The notes under the pieces are model-generated. The model made no database searches, was not told the origin of the DNA, and saw only the letters and a program-made list of their open reading frames with translations. 16,525 nucleotides of DNA from Clostridia bacterium. GTDB taxonomy: Bacteria > Bacillota_A > Clostridia > Oscillospirales > QAKW01. Positions 6,306-14,888 of the stretch are shown here, piece after piece. A program made the position numbers and the translations under genes. Location: NCBI GenBank assembly GCA_017396865.1, contig JAFQKO010000165.1, positions 1 to 16,525 of the forward strand, given 5' to 3'. The first letter of the stretch is position 1, and each line of letters begins with the position of its first letter.

Positions 6306-8333
6306 ATGGAATTATTAGCCCCCGCAGGAACCTTTGAAGCCGCCCGCAGCGCGGTACATAACGGAGCGGATGCCGTCTACGTAGGCGGTCGCATCCTCAA
6401 TGCCCGCCGAGCCTCCAAGGGCTTTTCCGCCGAGGAGCTGAAGGAGCTGGTTGCCTTTTGCCATCTGCGCAACGTGAAGGTCTACGTCACCGTGAACACC
6501 CTCACCCGCGAGGACGAGCTGGGCGATCTGATGGAGCTGGCGGAGGAGATCGCCGCCTCCGGTGCCGACGGTGTCATCGTTTCCGATCTCGGCGTGGCCC
6601 GCATTCTGCAGCGTGCCTGCCCCTCCCTGCCCCTCCATGCCTCCACCCAAATGAATATCCACACCCCCGCGGGCGCCCAATTTCTGGAAAAGATGGGCTT
6701 CAAGCGGGTCGTTTTGGCGCGGGAGCTTTCCCTCAAGGAGATCGAAGCCATCTGCAAAAGCACCGCTATGGAGATCGAGGTCTTCGCCCACGGTGCCTTA
6801 TGTATGTGCTACAGCGGCAACTGCTACCTTTCGGCGGTGATCGGGCAAAAGAGCGGCAACCGCGGCCTTTGCGCCCAGCCCTGCCGCCTGCCCTACGGCG
6901 AGGAGCGCTATCCCTTAAGCCTCAAGGATCTTTGCACCTTGGAGCAGCTGGATGCCCTGAAAAAAGCGGGCGTTGCCTCCCTCAAGATCGAGGGGCGGCT
7001 GAAATCACCCGAATACGTGGGCAGCGTTTGCAACGCCTACCGCCGCGTGCTGAACGGCACACCGCCCACCCCCGCCGACGTGGATCGCCTTGCCCACATC
7101 TTTTCCCGCAGCGGCTTCACCGCCGATTATCTGCAGGGCAAGCCGAGCCCCGCTATGTTTGGAATTAAAACCAAAACCGAGCACGCCGACTATAAGCGTG
7201 CCGTTGCGCAGGTTGCCAAAACCCTGCAGGAGGGCTATGAATCCAAAAAGCGCACCCTCTCCTTCCGCCTTTTCATGCGGGAGGGGCTTTGCCGCCTGAC
7301 CGTTCAATGCGAGGATTTCAAAGCGGAGATCCTCGGCGAGCCGCCTCAGCCCGCCATCAAAAAAGAGGTGACGGAGGAGGATGCGATCCGTGCCCTCTCC
7401 AAGCTGGGCGGCACCCCATTTGAATTGGGGGAATGCACCGCTCTGGTGCGCCACGATCTTTTCTATTCGGCCGCCGCCTTCAACGCCCTTCGGCGGGAGG
7501 CGATCGCCGCCGTGGAGGCGCATTTTGCCCCCGCACCGCATCCCTTCACCCCTGTTCTGCCCGCCGCCGAGGACGCAATTTCCCAAGGGGCGGCTCCATC
7601 CCTCGAGGGATGGTTTTGGAACGCACCCAAGGTCAGCCCCGATAAACGGCTGGAGCGCTATTGGCTGAACGGTGCCAAGGAGCGGGAGATCGCCCCCTTT
7701 GCCGCCGATCGGCGGGCGGGCGTTTTCTTCCCCGCCGCGATGGAGCAATCGGAGCTGGAGACCATGGCTGCGCGGCTGTATAAGCTCGGCTTTCGCCGCG
7801 CCCTCTGCCGCAATATCGGGCAGATCGCCCCCCTGCGGGAGGCGGGCTTTGAGGTACACGGTGATTTTTCCTTCAACGCCGCCAACACCCGTACGCTGGC
7901 TGTTTTAAAGGAGGAGCTTGCCTCCCTCACCCTCTCCTATGAGCTGACCCTGCGGCAGATCCGCAAGCTGAAAAAGCCGCTGCCCTGCGGCATCATCGTA
8001 TACGGTCGCCTGCCGCTGATGCAGACCAAAAACTGCATCCTGAAAAACATCGGTCCCTGCCAAAACGGCAAGGGCGGAGCGCTGACCGACCGCACCGGCA
8101 GAAGCTTCCCCATCGCCTGCGATCAAGGTTGTCAAAATGTGATGTTCAACAGCACCCCCCTCTTCCTCGCAGACCGCAATCGGGAGTGGAAAGAAAGCAA
8201 CGTTTCCTTTGCGCGCTTGCTCTTTACCGACGAATCGGTGCAGGAGATCCGTCGCATTTTAGACGCTTATGAAAACGGCGGAGAGCCGCCCGAGCTCTAC
8301 ACCCGCGGCCTTTACTACCGCGGTGTTCTGTAA
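6306..8333 (+). CDS. U32 family protein (RlhA/TrhP-like core with C-terminal DUF3656-type region)
   Basis: U32 proteins were named as peptidases, but the characterised bacterial members TrhP, RlhA and UbiU/V are hydroxylation factors for tRNA, 23S rRNA or ubiquinone, and some carry an iron-sulfur cluster. The 675-residue protein opens MELLAPAGTFEAA. It carries the U32 signature at 158-176 (E158-V-F-A-H-G, C166, C168, G171, C173, S176), followed by SGNRGLCAQPCRLPY (183-197) and LKIEGRLKSPEYV (226-238). Cys166, 173, 189, 193 and 210 are candidate cluster ligands. The extra C-terminal 350 residues match the long Clostridia form with a DUF3656-like region; the substrate is not predictable. The start ATG 6306 has AAGGAG at good spacing. 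Near neighbours include zapA, with which U32 genes often travel in Clostridia; here an opposing transporter gene lies between them. Confidence 0.92.
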   Translation: MELLAPAGTFEAARSAVHNGADAVYVGGRILNARRASKGFSAEELKELVAFCHLRNVKVYVTVNTLTREDELGDLMELAEEIAASGADGVIVSDLGVARILQRACPSLPLHASTQMNIHTPAGAQFLEKMGFKRVVLARELSLKEIEAICKSTAMEIEVFAHGALCMCYSGNCYLSAVIGQKSGNRGLCAQPCRLPYGEERYPLSLKDLCTLEQLDALKKAGVASLKIEGRLKSPEYVGSVCNAYRRVLNGTPPTPADVDRLAHIFSRSGFTADYLQGKPSPAMFGIKTKTEHADYKRAVAQVAKTLQEGYESKKRTLSFRLFMREGLCRLTVQCEDFKAEILGEPPQPAIKKEVTEEDAIRALSKLGGTPFELGECTALVRHDLFYSAAAFNALRREAIAAVEAHFAPAPHPFTPVLPAAEDAISQGAAPSLEGWFWNAPKVSPDKRLERYWLNGAKEREIAPFAADRRAGVFFPAAMEQSELETMAARLYKLGFRRALCRNIGQIAPLREAGFEVHGDFSFNAANTRTLAVLKEELASLTLSYELTLRQIRKLKKPLPCGIIVYGRLPLMQTKNCILKNIGPCQNGKGGALTDRTGRSFPIACDQGCQNVMFNSTPLFLADRNREWKESNVSFARLLFTDESVQEIRRILDAYENGGEPPELYTRGLYYRGVL

Positions 8334-8335
8334 AG

Positions 8336-8374
8336 AAAAAAATTCCCGAACGCGATGCGTTCGGGAATTTTTTT
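8336..8374. terminator. Bidirectional intrinsic terminator between convergent genes
   Basis: Near-perfect stem ATTCCCGAACGC / GCGTTCGGGAAT with loop GAT, flanked by an A-tract on the left and a T-tract on the right, so it works on both strands. It begins two bases after the U32 stop, and the stop codon of the opposing AEC transporter gene lies in its T-tract. Confidence 0.93.
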
Positions 8375-9317
8375 AACCGAAATATTGCGCCAGCGCGATC
8401 CACATCGCCAGCGTAACGATGGAAAGCATACTTGTAAATCCGCTGACCTTTGAAGCAAGGCCGGTATCGTGGCCATACTTGGCGGCGAACATCGCCGTAT
8501 TGTTGGCGGTCGGTGCTCCGCAGAAGACGGCGGCGGTCACCAGCAGCTCATCCCGCACACCCAGCAGATACAGCGTTCCGAAGGCAATGGCAGGCAACAG
8601 CAGCAGCTTGACCAACGCCACGATATAGTTCTCTGCCCGCTTGAACATCCCGGGCAGGTCGGTATTGGCCAGATAAGTGCCGAACATCAGCATAGCCAGC
8701 GGGGTATTGAGGCTGCCGAGATAGCCGATCGGCTCTGCAATGGGTGCGGGCAGATCCACCTCCAGCCAAAAGCGCAGCAGGCAAAGGGGCAGGCCGATCA
8801 CGATGCCGATGGTGCCGGGGTTGAGAAAGAGGCTGCGCTTTTTCATCTGCTCCTCTCCCTTGCGCATCAGACTGATGCCGTGGGTAAAGGCGAAGATATT
8901 AAAGACCACCACCGCGGCGGAGCAATAGAACACGCCCAGCTCCCCCGCCACCGCCTCAGCCAGCGGCAGGCCCATATAGCCCATGTTGCCATACATGGCG
9001 GCGTACTGAAAAACAGGGCGATCCTTGCCCGACGAGCGGAACAAAAAGCGCACCAGCACCATCCCCACCAGATGAAAGCACACAACAATGGCAATCGCCT
9101 TTAAAAAAGAAAGGGCGTTTTGCGCATTGAACTCCACCTTTGTAAAGGAATTGATAATCACCGCAGGGGTCACAATATAAAATAACAGATCGTTGCAGGA
9201 GCGGGCAACCTTTTCGGTAAACAGCTTGGTGCGGTCGCAGATAAAGCCGGTAACCACCAGCACTGCCAGGATCAGGACCTGCATAAAAGCTGTACCCATG
9301 TATTCCAAAAACAGCAT
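8373..9317 (-). CDS. AEC (auxin efflux carrier) family transporter
   Basis: A membrane transporter of the AEC family, whose bacterial members move organic acids such as malate or other small anions; the substrate here is unknown. The 314-residue protein is made almost wholly of hydrophobic helices (about ten), starting MGTAFMQVLILAVLVVTGF. Family features are the broken helix DLLFYIVTPAVIINSF and the C-terminal half-repeat with LLLLPAIAFG and GAPTANNTAMFAAKYG. The start ATG 9317 has GAGGTG upstream. It is a single-gene unit between the shared terminator and a divergent promoter region with zapA. Confidence 0.92.
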   Translation of the reverse strand: MLFLEYMGTAFMQVLILAVLVVTGFICDRTKLFTEKVARSCNDLLFYIVTPAVIINSFTKVEFNAQNALSFLKAIAIVVCFHLVGMVLVRFLFRSSGKDRPVFQYAAMYGNMGYMGLPLAEAVAGELGVFYCSAAVVVFNIFAFTHGISLMRKGEEQMKKRSLFLNPGTIGIVIGLPLCLLRFWLEVDLPAPIAEPIGYLGSLNTPLAMLMFGTYLANTDLPGMFKRAENYIVALVKLLLLPAIAFGTLYLLGVRDELLVTAAVFCGAPTANNTAMFAAKYGHDTGLASKVSGFTSMLSIVTLAMWIALAQYFG

Positions 9318-9336
9318 AATTTCACCTCGGTTGCTT

Positions 9337-9345
9337 ATTTTACCA
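9337..9345 (-). promoter_or_regulatory. Possible extended -10 promoter for the AEC transporter gene
   Basis: Minus strand TGG-TAAAAT (TGnTAAAAT) ends 19 bases before the ATG. The -35 region 17 bases upstream (TAGAAA) is poor, so the call rests on the extended -10. The predicted leader is only about 13 bases. Confidence 0.4.
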
Positions 9346-9385
9346 CAGTTTTCTTTAAATTTCTACCCCAATGTAAAATATTATC

Positions 9386-9414
9386 TTGAAATATGAAATA
9401 AAATCACTTATAAT
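9386..9414 (+). promoter_or_regulatory. Promoter of the zapA-maf-mreBCD-PBP2-HAD operon
   Basis: -35 TTGAAA (9386-9391), a 17-base spacer, and a consensus -10 TATAAT (9409-9414). Start point about 9421. I see no other clear promoter before 15499, so this one may drive about 6 kb of cell-shape genes. Confidence 0.82.
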
Positions 9415-9447
9415 ATTATATTATAAAAAATAATGGAGGCGAATACC

Positions 9448-9816
9448 GTGGGTAAAAATAAGATCAGCATTTCCATTGCAGGCAACGAATTTGTGGTTTC
9501 CACCGAGGAAGAAAGAGAATATACACTGCAGCTTGCCGAAACGGTCGATAAAAAGATCCGCGGGCTGATGGGCGAAAGCGCCCGCCTGAATTTAGGGCTC
9601 GCCGCCATCCTCACCGCATTGGATCTTTGCGACGAGAATGAAAAGAATAAGGCGTCCTGCGCCCGCCTGCGGGAAGAGATCCGCCGCTATCTGGCCCAGC
9701 TTGAAAAGAGCGGTCGGGAGCATGAATCGGAGCTGACCGCCCTCAAGCGGGAAAACGCAGAGCTGCGCAATCAGCTTTTGCAATATCAGCTCGGGCAGAT
9801 CGGATTCGAAGCATGA
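9448..9816 (+). CDS. zapA: Cell division protein ZapA
   Basis: ZapA binds FtsZ and bundles or cross-links protofilaments in the Z-ring. The protein has 122 residues from GTG 9448. It shows the family N-terminal globular domain (ISISIAGNEFVVSTEEEREY, then LAETVDKKI and LNLGLAAILTALDLCDE) and a long C-terminal coiled coil rich in Glu, Arg, Leu and Lys (from about residue 62 to 112). I prefer GTG 9448 because GGAGG lies eight bases before it. An in-frame ATG at 9433 overlaps that same GGAGG and would leave a leader of only about 12 bases. The gene is first in the operon, and its stop overlaps the maf start as ATGA. Confidence 0.9.
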   Translation: MGKNKISISIAGNEFVVSTEEEREYTLQLAETVDKKIRGLMGESARLNLGLAAILTALDLCDENEKNKASCARLREEIRRYLAQLEKSGREHESELTALKRENAELRNQLLQYQLGQIGFEA

Positions 9817-10367
9817 AGATCCTCCTTGCATCGGGCTCACCCCGCAGAAAGCAGCTTTTAACCGAGCTGGGGCACAGCATCACCGTTGTGAAGCCGGATT
9901 TTGACGAATCCCAAATCCGCTGCGCCGACCCCGCCGCCTTGGTGGCGGCGTTGGCCGAAGGGAAGGGGCGCTCCGTGCCCTGCCCCGAGGATACGATGCT
10001 GGTGGCGGCCGATACCGTGGTTGTGCATAACGGTGCCGTGCTCGGCAAGCCCGCCGATGAGGCGGAGGCGCTGGCAATGCTCCGCTCCCTAAGCGGCCGC
10101 ACCCACGAGGTTTTTACCGGCGTTTATCTGCAGTATCGCGGGCGTTCCCGCAGCTTCACCGATCGGGCGGAGGTGCTCTTCCGCACCCTGACCGACGCCG
10201 AGATCCTTGCCTATATCGCCACCGGCTCGCCGATGGACAAGGCAGGAAGCTACGGCGTGCAGGACAGCGGCTTCGTTGCGGAAATCAAAGGCAGTTACTA
10301 TACCGTGATGGGCTTCCCCATCGAACGTTTTAAGGAAATCAGCATGAAAATGGAGAAAGGAAATTAA
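9813..10367 (+). CDS. maf: Maf family nucleotide pyrophosphatase
   Basis: Maf proteins hydrolyse dTTP, UTP or modified nucleotides to the monophosphate, a house-cleaning role; several are linked to septum or shape genes. The 184-residue protein carries [13 protein letters not shown] (4-16), AADTVV with catalytic Asp67 (65-70), [10 protein letters not shown] (94-103), [14 protein letters not shown] (137-150) and YTVMGFPI (163-170). All key positions look intact and the length is normal. It overlaps zapA by four bases and is followed one base later by mreB, the classic maf-mreB neighbourhood. The exact nucleotide substrate is not predictable here. Confidence 0.95.
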   Translation: MKILLASGSPRRKQLLTELGHSITVVKPDFDESQIRCADPAALVAALAEGKGRSVPCPEDTMLVAADTVVVHNGAVLGKPADEAEALAMLRSLSGRTHEVFTGVYLQYRGRSRSFTDRAEVLFRTLTDAEILAYIATGSPMDKAGSYGVQDSGFVAEIKGSYYTVMGFPIERFKEISMKMEKGN

Positions 10368-10368
10368 C

Positions 10369-11427
10369 ATGGCAGTAATCAACAAAGAAACTCTCAAGAA
10401 ATTCAATCTCAAAAAGTTCTTTCGCTTTTTGAACTATTCCGATATCGGCATCGACCTCGGTACCGCCAACACCATCGTGTATAAGAGCGGCAAGGGCATC
10501 ATCCTGCGGGAGCCCAGCGTAGTTGCCATCGACACCACCGCCAACCGTGTGGTTGCGGTCGGCCAGGAGGCCAAGGACATGATCGGCAGAACGCCAGACA
10601 GTATTCGTGCGGTACGCCCCCTCAAGGAGGGCGTGATTGCCGATTTCGAGTGCGGCTCCGCCATGCTCCGCTATTTCCTGAAGAAGACCATCGGCAACAA
10701 TACCTTCGCCAAGAAGCGTATTTTGATCTGCATCCCCTTCGGCGTAACCGACGTAGAGCACCGCGCGGTGGAAAACGCCGCCTATGAGACCGGCGCCAAG
10801 GACGTTCGGATCATCGAAGAGCCTTTGGCAGCCGCCATCGGTGCGGGTCTGCCCGTCGGCGAGCCCACCGGCAGCATGGTGGTGGATATCGGCGGCGGCA
10901 CCTCCGAGGTCGCCGTGATCTCGCTGGGCGGCATCGTAACCTCCCGCTCGGTTCGGGTAGCGGGCGATTCCTTTGATACCGCCATCGTTGCCTACGTGAA
11001 AAAGCATTTCAACCTCCTGATCGGTGATCGCACCGCCGAGGAGATCAAATTTGAGATTGGCTCTGCCCATCCCTACGACAACGAGGGCGTGATGAGCGTT
11101 CGCGGCCGCGACCTGATCACCGGCCTGCCCAAGAACATCGACATCAGCGCCGCCCACATCCGCGAGGCGATGGCCGAATCGGTTCAGGTGGTGATCGACG
11201 CCATCAAGCAAACGCTGGAGGACACCCCGCCCGAGCTGGCGGCCGATATCATCGACCACGGCATCACCCTGACCGGTGGCGGTGCGCTGCTCCGCGGCCT
11301 GGATACGCTGATCAATAAAGTGACCGGTATGCCCGTTCACATCGCCAAGGATCCGCTGGATTGCGTGGCGCTCGGTACCGGAAAGAGCCTCGAGAATCCC
11401 GTTCTCTGGGCCTCCATTGCACGATAA
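10369..11427 (+). CDS. mreB: Rod shape-determining actin homologue MreB
   Basis: MreB forms membrane-bound antiparallel filaments that organise the lateral wall synthesis complex with MreC, MreD, RodA and PBP2. The 352-residue protein shows the actin-fold motifs: phosphate 1 [11 protein letters not shown] (25-35), connect/phosphate 2 [18 protein letters not shown] (181-198) and adenosine [12 protein letters not shown] (301-312). It has about 20 residues before DIGIDLG, far more than the usual 4-8. This extension, with [11 protein letters not shown] at 12-22, looks like a basic amphipathic membrane-binding helix. ATG 10369 has AAAGGA seven bases upstream and follows the maf stop by one base. 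The mreC ATG overlaps the stop as TAATG. Confidence 0.97.
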   Translation: MAVINKETLKKFNLKKFFRFLNYSDIGIDLGTANTIVYKSGKGIILREPSVVAIDTTANRVVAVGQEAKDMIGRTPDSIRAVRPLKEGVIADFECGSAMLRYFLKKTIGNNTFAKKRILICIPFGVTDVEHRAVENAAYETGAKDVRIIEEPLAAAIGAGLPVGEPTGSMVVDIGGGTSEVAVISLGGIVTSRSVRVAGDSFDTAIVAYVKKHFNLLIGDRTAEEIKFEIGSAHPYDNEGVMSVRGRDLITGLPKNIDISAAHIREAMAESVQVVIDAIKQTLEDTPPELAADIIDHGITLTGGGALLRGLDTLINKVTGMPVHIAKDPLDCVALGTGKSLENPVLWASIAR

Positions 11428-12266
11428 TGAAGGCCTTTCTCAAAACCAGAACCTTCATCTCCATGTGTGTCGTTACCTTCTTTCTGCTGGGGCTGACGGT
11501 TTTGGACATTGCCGCCCACGGGCATCTCACCTTCTTTGAAAACATCGGCGGATCGCTGATCACGCCGATCCAGAATTTCTGCACCACAGTGATTCACTAC
11601 GGTGGCAATCTGGTGGAAGCCTATACCGAATACGATGAGCTGGAGGCCGAAAACGAAAAGTTGAAAAATCAGCTTGCAAGCGCCGCCCAGCTGATTCGCG
11701 ATGCCGAAAGCTCGGTCAGCGAGAATAAAAGCCTCAAGGCCATGCTGGGCATTGTGGAGGCCAACCCCGATTTTGAGTTTGCCGCCTGCCTGGTAGTCGG
11801 CAGCGATCAGAACGGCTATTCCCATACCCTCACCCTCAATAAGGGCTCGGCCGACGGCCTCAACGAGCGGGATCTTGTGATCACCGCCGAAGGCGTTGTG
11901 GGCTACGTCAGCGAGCTGGGCCTGAATTGGAGCAAGGTGACCACCATTCTGGATTCCTCCTGCGAGATCGGCGCCATCGTTACCCGCACGCAGGACATCG
12001 GCGTTCTGGATTGGGATTTCACCCTCTCGGAAAAGGGGCTGCTGAAGCTGGCTTACCTCAATACCGAGGTGGTGCTCAACAGCGGCGACTCGGTTGAAAC
12101 CAGCGGGGTCGGCGGCGTATTCCCCAAGGGCGTTTTGCTGGGGCGGGTGAAGGAGCTGCGCACCGAATCCCACGGCATCTCCCAATATGCCGTTTTAGAG
12201 CCCGCCGTGCAGGTGGACGAGGTCTCCACCGTCTTTGTTATCACCAACTTTGAAAGTGAGCGCTAA
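11427..12266 (+). CDS. mreC: Rod shape-determining protein MreC
   Basis: MreC is the extracytoplasmic scaffold that binds and activates PBP2. The 279-residue protein has a short basic start, a TM segment (about 9-29), a coiled coil (about 66-105: YDELEAENEKLKNQL...) and a double beta-barrel region (about 112-275) with the family stretch GGVFPKGVLLGRV (229-241). I chose ATG 11427, which overlaps the mreB stop as TAATG and begins with the TM helix. No good ribosome binding site lies before it, so translation is probably by termination-reinitiation. An open extension back to 11361 lies inside mreB and is not credible. Confidence 0.94.
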   Translation: MKAFLKTRTFISMCVVTFFLLGLTVLDIAAHGHLTFFENIGGSLITPIQNFCTTVIHYGGNLVEAYTEYDELEAENEKLKNQLASAAQLIRDAESSVSENKSLKAMLGIVEANPDFEFAACLVVGSDQNGYSHTLTLNKGSADGLNERDLVITAEGVVGYVSELGLNWSKVTTILDSSCEIGAIVTRTQDIGVLDWDFTLSEKGLLKLAYLNTEVVLNSGDSVETSGVGGVFPKGVLLGRVKELRTESHGISQYAVLEPAVQVDEVSTVFVITNFESER

Positions 12267-12799
12267 TGTTCAGCACAGCCCGAAATTACCGAAAATTCAT
12301 TCTATACGTTATATTAACGCTGGTATGCTTTCTTCTGCAAAGCGTACCGGCTTTCGGCGTGCGCTTTTTAGGGTGTGCGCCTTCTCTTTTGCTGCTGCTC
12401 ACCGCCGCCGTAGCCTTCTTTGAAAGCCCCACCTTCTCGGCGTGGTACGGCCTGACCGCAGGCCTGCTCTCTCAGCTCACCACCTCACGTCTGGTGGGCA
12501 CCGATGGCATTATCTTTATGTTTGCGGGCTTTTTTATCGCCGTTTTGCTGCAGATCTATTTCAAGCGGCGCTTTTTGGTCTATCTGGCGGTTGCCATGAG
12601 CCTGCTGGTGATCCAGCAGCTGTTCCTTTTTATCTTCTACGTGATGATCTGGGATACCATCACCCTCAAGGGTGCATTGATGGGGCAGATTCTGCCCACC
12701 TTCTTCTTCACCGGCCCCTTTGCCTTCCCGATGTACTACATCCTTTGGCGATCCGACCGCAAATTCCGAGCAAAGGAGGAATTGGAAAATGACCTATAA
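12266..12799 (+). CDS. mreD: Rod shape-determining protein MreD
   Basis: MreD is the polytopic membrane partner of MreC in the elongation complex. The 177-residue protein has a basic N-terminus, then several hydrophobic helices (ILYVILTLVCFLLQSV; LLLLLTAAVAFF; IIFMFAGFFIAVLLQIYF; VYLAVAMSLLVIQQLFLFIFY; PTFFFTGPFAFPMYYILW) and a charged cytoplasmic end. Sequence conservation in this family is low; length, topology and position between mreC and PBP2 make the call. It overlaps mreC by one base (TAATG) and the PBP2 gene by 11 bases. Confidence 0.92.
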   Translation: MFSTARNYRKFILYVILTLVCFLLQSVPAFGVRFLGCAPSLLLLLTAAVAFFESPTFSAWYGLTAGLLSQLTTSRLVGTDGIIFMFAGFFIAVLLQIYFKRRFLVYLAVAMSLLVIQQLFLFIFYVMIWDTITLKGALMGQILPTFFFTGPFAFPMYYILWRSDRKFRAKEELENDL

Positions 12800-14888
12800 A
12801 CAAGGGCGATTTCGCGTTCTGCTGGTTGTCGCCTTCGTTTCGCTGATCTTTTTCAGCTATATCGTTGCCATGATCCGCCTCCAGCTGGTCAATGGCGAGT
12901 ATTACAAGGAGCTCTCCTCCCAAAAGATCTATTCTACCGAAAACATCACCGCTTCCCGCGGCAGTATCTACGATTGCAACGGCATCAGCTTGGTGACCAA
13001 CACCACCGGCTACTGCATTAAATTTACCCGTGCCCTGCTGCCCGCCGACGGGCAGAACGACATCATCCTCAGCCTCATTCGGCTGACCGAGGCACACGGC
13101 TGCTCCTACTACGACAGCCTGCCGCTCTCAAAAAAGGCTCCCTACAGCTACGCCACCAACTCCACCGATGAGAACGGCATCAAAAAACTGCTTCTCACCT
13201 TGGATCTCAAGGGCACCGCCACCGCCGAGGAAGCAATGGCGGCGCTGATTGAAAAATTCGAGCTGGAGCAATACAGTGCCGAGGAGCAGCGTCTGATCGC
13301 AGGCGTTCGCTACGAGATGCTGATCAGCTCCTTCAACCTCTCCACCCCCTATGAATTTTCCGCCAACGTTAAAGTAGAGCTGGTTGCGGCGATCAAGCAG
13401 CAATCGGAAGAGTATCCCGGCGTGGATATCGATACCCGCCCCATCCGCTACTACACCGACCCCTCCATCGCCCCGCACCTGCTGGGCTACGTAGGAAAAA
13501 TCTACGCTGAAGAATATGAAACGCTGGCAGAGCAGGGCTATAAAATGAACGATACGCTCGGCAAAGCGGGCATTGAAAAGGCCATGGAGGACGCCCTCAA
13601 GGGCACCGACGGCACCCGCATCATCGAGCGAGATTCAAGCGGCAAGGTGATGAACATCACCACCCTGAAGGAGGCGGTCAGCGGCAACAACGTGGTGCTG
13701 ACCATCGACAGCAAGCTGCAGAAGCTGGCGCAGGAGTCGTTAAAAAACTGCATTGAAACCATTGTAGAGCGTTCCGACGAGCCGGGGCGGGACGGCGAGG
13801 ATGCCAACGCAGGTGCAGTGGTGGCCATCAACGTCAACAGCGGCGCCATTCTGGCCAGCGCCACCTACCCGACCTACACCATGGACGAATTCAACACCAA
13901 CTATACGGGGCTGGCCACCAATAAGGAGCTGCCCCTCTTTAACCGTGCCTTTTCGGGCACCTATGCGCCCGGCTCCACCTTCAAGATGGCCACCGGCATC
14001 GCCGCGCTGGAGGAAAAGGTGACGACTACCGGTGAAAAGATCCGCGATACCGGCGTTTATACCAAGTACGCCCCCAGCTATTCCCCCAAATGCTGGATCT
14101 ATACCGACTACGGGCGGGGGCACGGCTTGCAAAACGTGGTAGCGGCCTTGAAGAATTCTTGTAACTATTATTTCTATGAGATGGCCGACCGCATGGGCAT
14201 CGAAACCCTCAACAGCTACTGCATGAAGCTGGGTCTCGGCCAAAAAACAGGCGTGGAGATCGGCGAGGCGGCAGGCGTGCTGGCGGGCCCGACCTATCGC
14301 GCCTCCATCGACGAAAGCTGGTATCCCGGTGATACCCTGCAGGCGGCGATCGGCCAATCGGATAACCTCTTTACCCCGCTGCAGCTGGCCAACTACGTGG
14401 CCACCATCGTCAACGGCGGCACCCGCTATAATACCCATCTGGTGCAGGGCATCTACGATGCCTCCACCGGCATCTGCGTTCGTGAAGAGCAGATCAAAAT
14501 CAACGACAGCCTGAAGATGAAGGACGAAAACTTCCACGCCATTATGAGCGGCATGGTGGAATGTGCCACCACCGGTACGGCGGCAGGCGTCTTCGGTACG
14601 TCTTATAAGATCAGCGCGGGCGCCAAAACAGGTACCGCCTCCGTGCCGAAGGGTACGGCGAACGGCATCTTCGTTGCCTTCGCCCCCGCCGACGATCCGC
14701 AGATCGCAGTCTGCGTGGTGGTGGAGCACGGTGCCCACGGTAACTACGTCGGCTCGGTGGCAAGAGATATCTTCGATGCGTATTTTGCAGGCATCGAGGT
14801 TGATAATGAACTTACGGCCGAGGGTGTATTACTCCCGTTGCCCGAACCGATCGAAGAAGAGGAGGACTCGGAAAATGAGCAGGATTAA
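12789..14888 (+). CDS. mrdA: Penicillin-binding protein 2, class B elongation transpeptidase
   Basis: A class B PBP that cross-links peptidoglycan during lateral elongation, partnered by RodA. The 699-residue protein has one N-terminal TM (about 10-28), the PBP dimer domain starting with ASRGSIYDCNG (55-65), and a transpeptidase domain with all three motifs: S396-T-F-K399 (in YAPGSTFK), S457-C-N459 and K613-T-G615 (in GAKTGTA). It ends in an acidic cytoplasm-independent tail (PEPIEEEEDSENEQD) that has no domain role I can name. The start ATG 12789 has AAGGAGG nine bases upstream and overlaps the mreD end. The MreBCD neighbourhood supports PBP2/MrdA rather than the division enzyme FtsI. No rodA lies next to it in this window. 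Confidence 0.94.
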   Translation: MTYKQGRFRVLLVVAFVSLIFFSYIVAMIRLQLVNGEYYKELSSQKIYSTENITASRGSIYDCNGISLVTNTTGYCIKFTRALLPADGQNDIILSLIRLTEAHGCSYYDSLPLSKKAPYSYATNSTDENGIKKLLLTLDLKGTATAEEAMAALIEKFELEQYSAEEQRLIAGVRYEMLISSFNLSTPYEFSANVKVELVAAIKQQSEEYPGVDIDTRPIRYYTDPSIAPHLLGYVGKIYAEEYETLAEQGYKMNDTLGKAGIEKAMEDALKGTDGTRIIERDSSGKVMNITTLKEAVSGNNVVLTIDSKLQKLAQESLKNCIETIVERSDEPGRDGEDANAGAVVAINVNSGAILASATYPTYTMDEFNTNYTGLATNKELPLFNRAFSGTYAPGSTFKMATGIAALEEKVTTTGEKIRDTGVYTKYAPSYSPKCWIYTDYGRGHGLQNVVAALKNSCNYYFYEMADRMGIETLNSYCMKLGLGQKTGVEIGEAAGVLAGPTYRASIDESWYPGDTLQAAIGQSDNLFTPLQLANYVATIVNGGTRYNTHLVQGIYDASTGICVREEQIKINDSLKMKDENFHAIMSGMVECATTGTAAGVFGTSYKISAGAKTGTASVPKGTANGIFVAFAPADDPQIAVCVVVEHGAHGNYVGSVARDIFDAYFAGIEVDNELTAEGVLLPLPEPIEEEEDSENEQD

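Noticed and set aside
9433..9447. ATG 9433 as zapA start
   Set aside because: It overlaps the GGAGG that is well placed for GTG 9448 and would have a leader of about 12 bases without a binding site.
13740..14738. 332-codon minus-strand open frame
   Set aside because: Antisense to the PBP2 transpeptidase domain, whose three motifs are intact.
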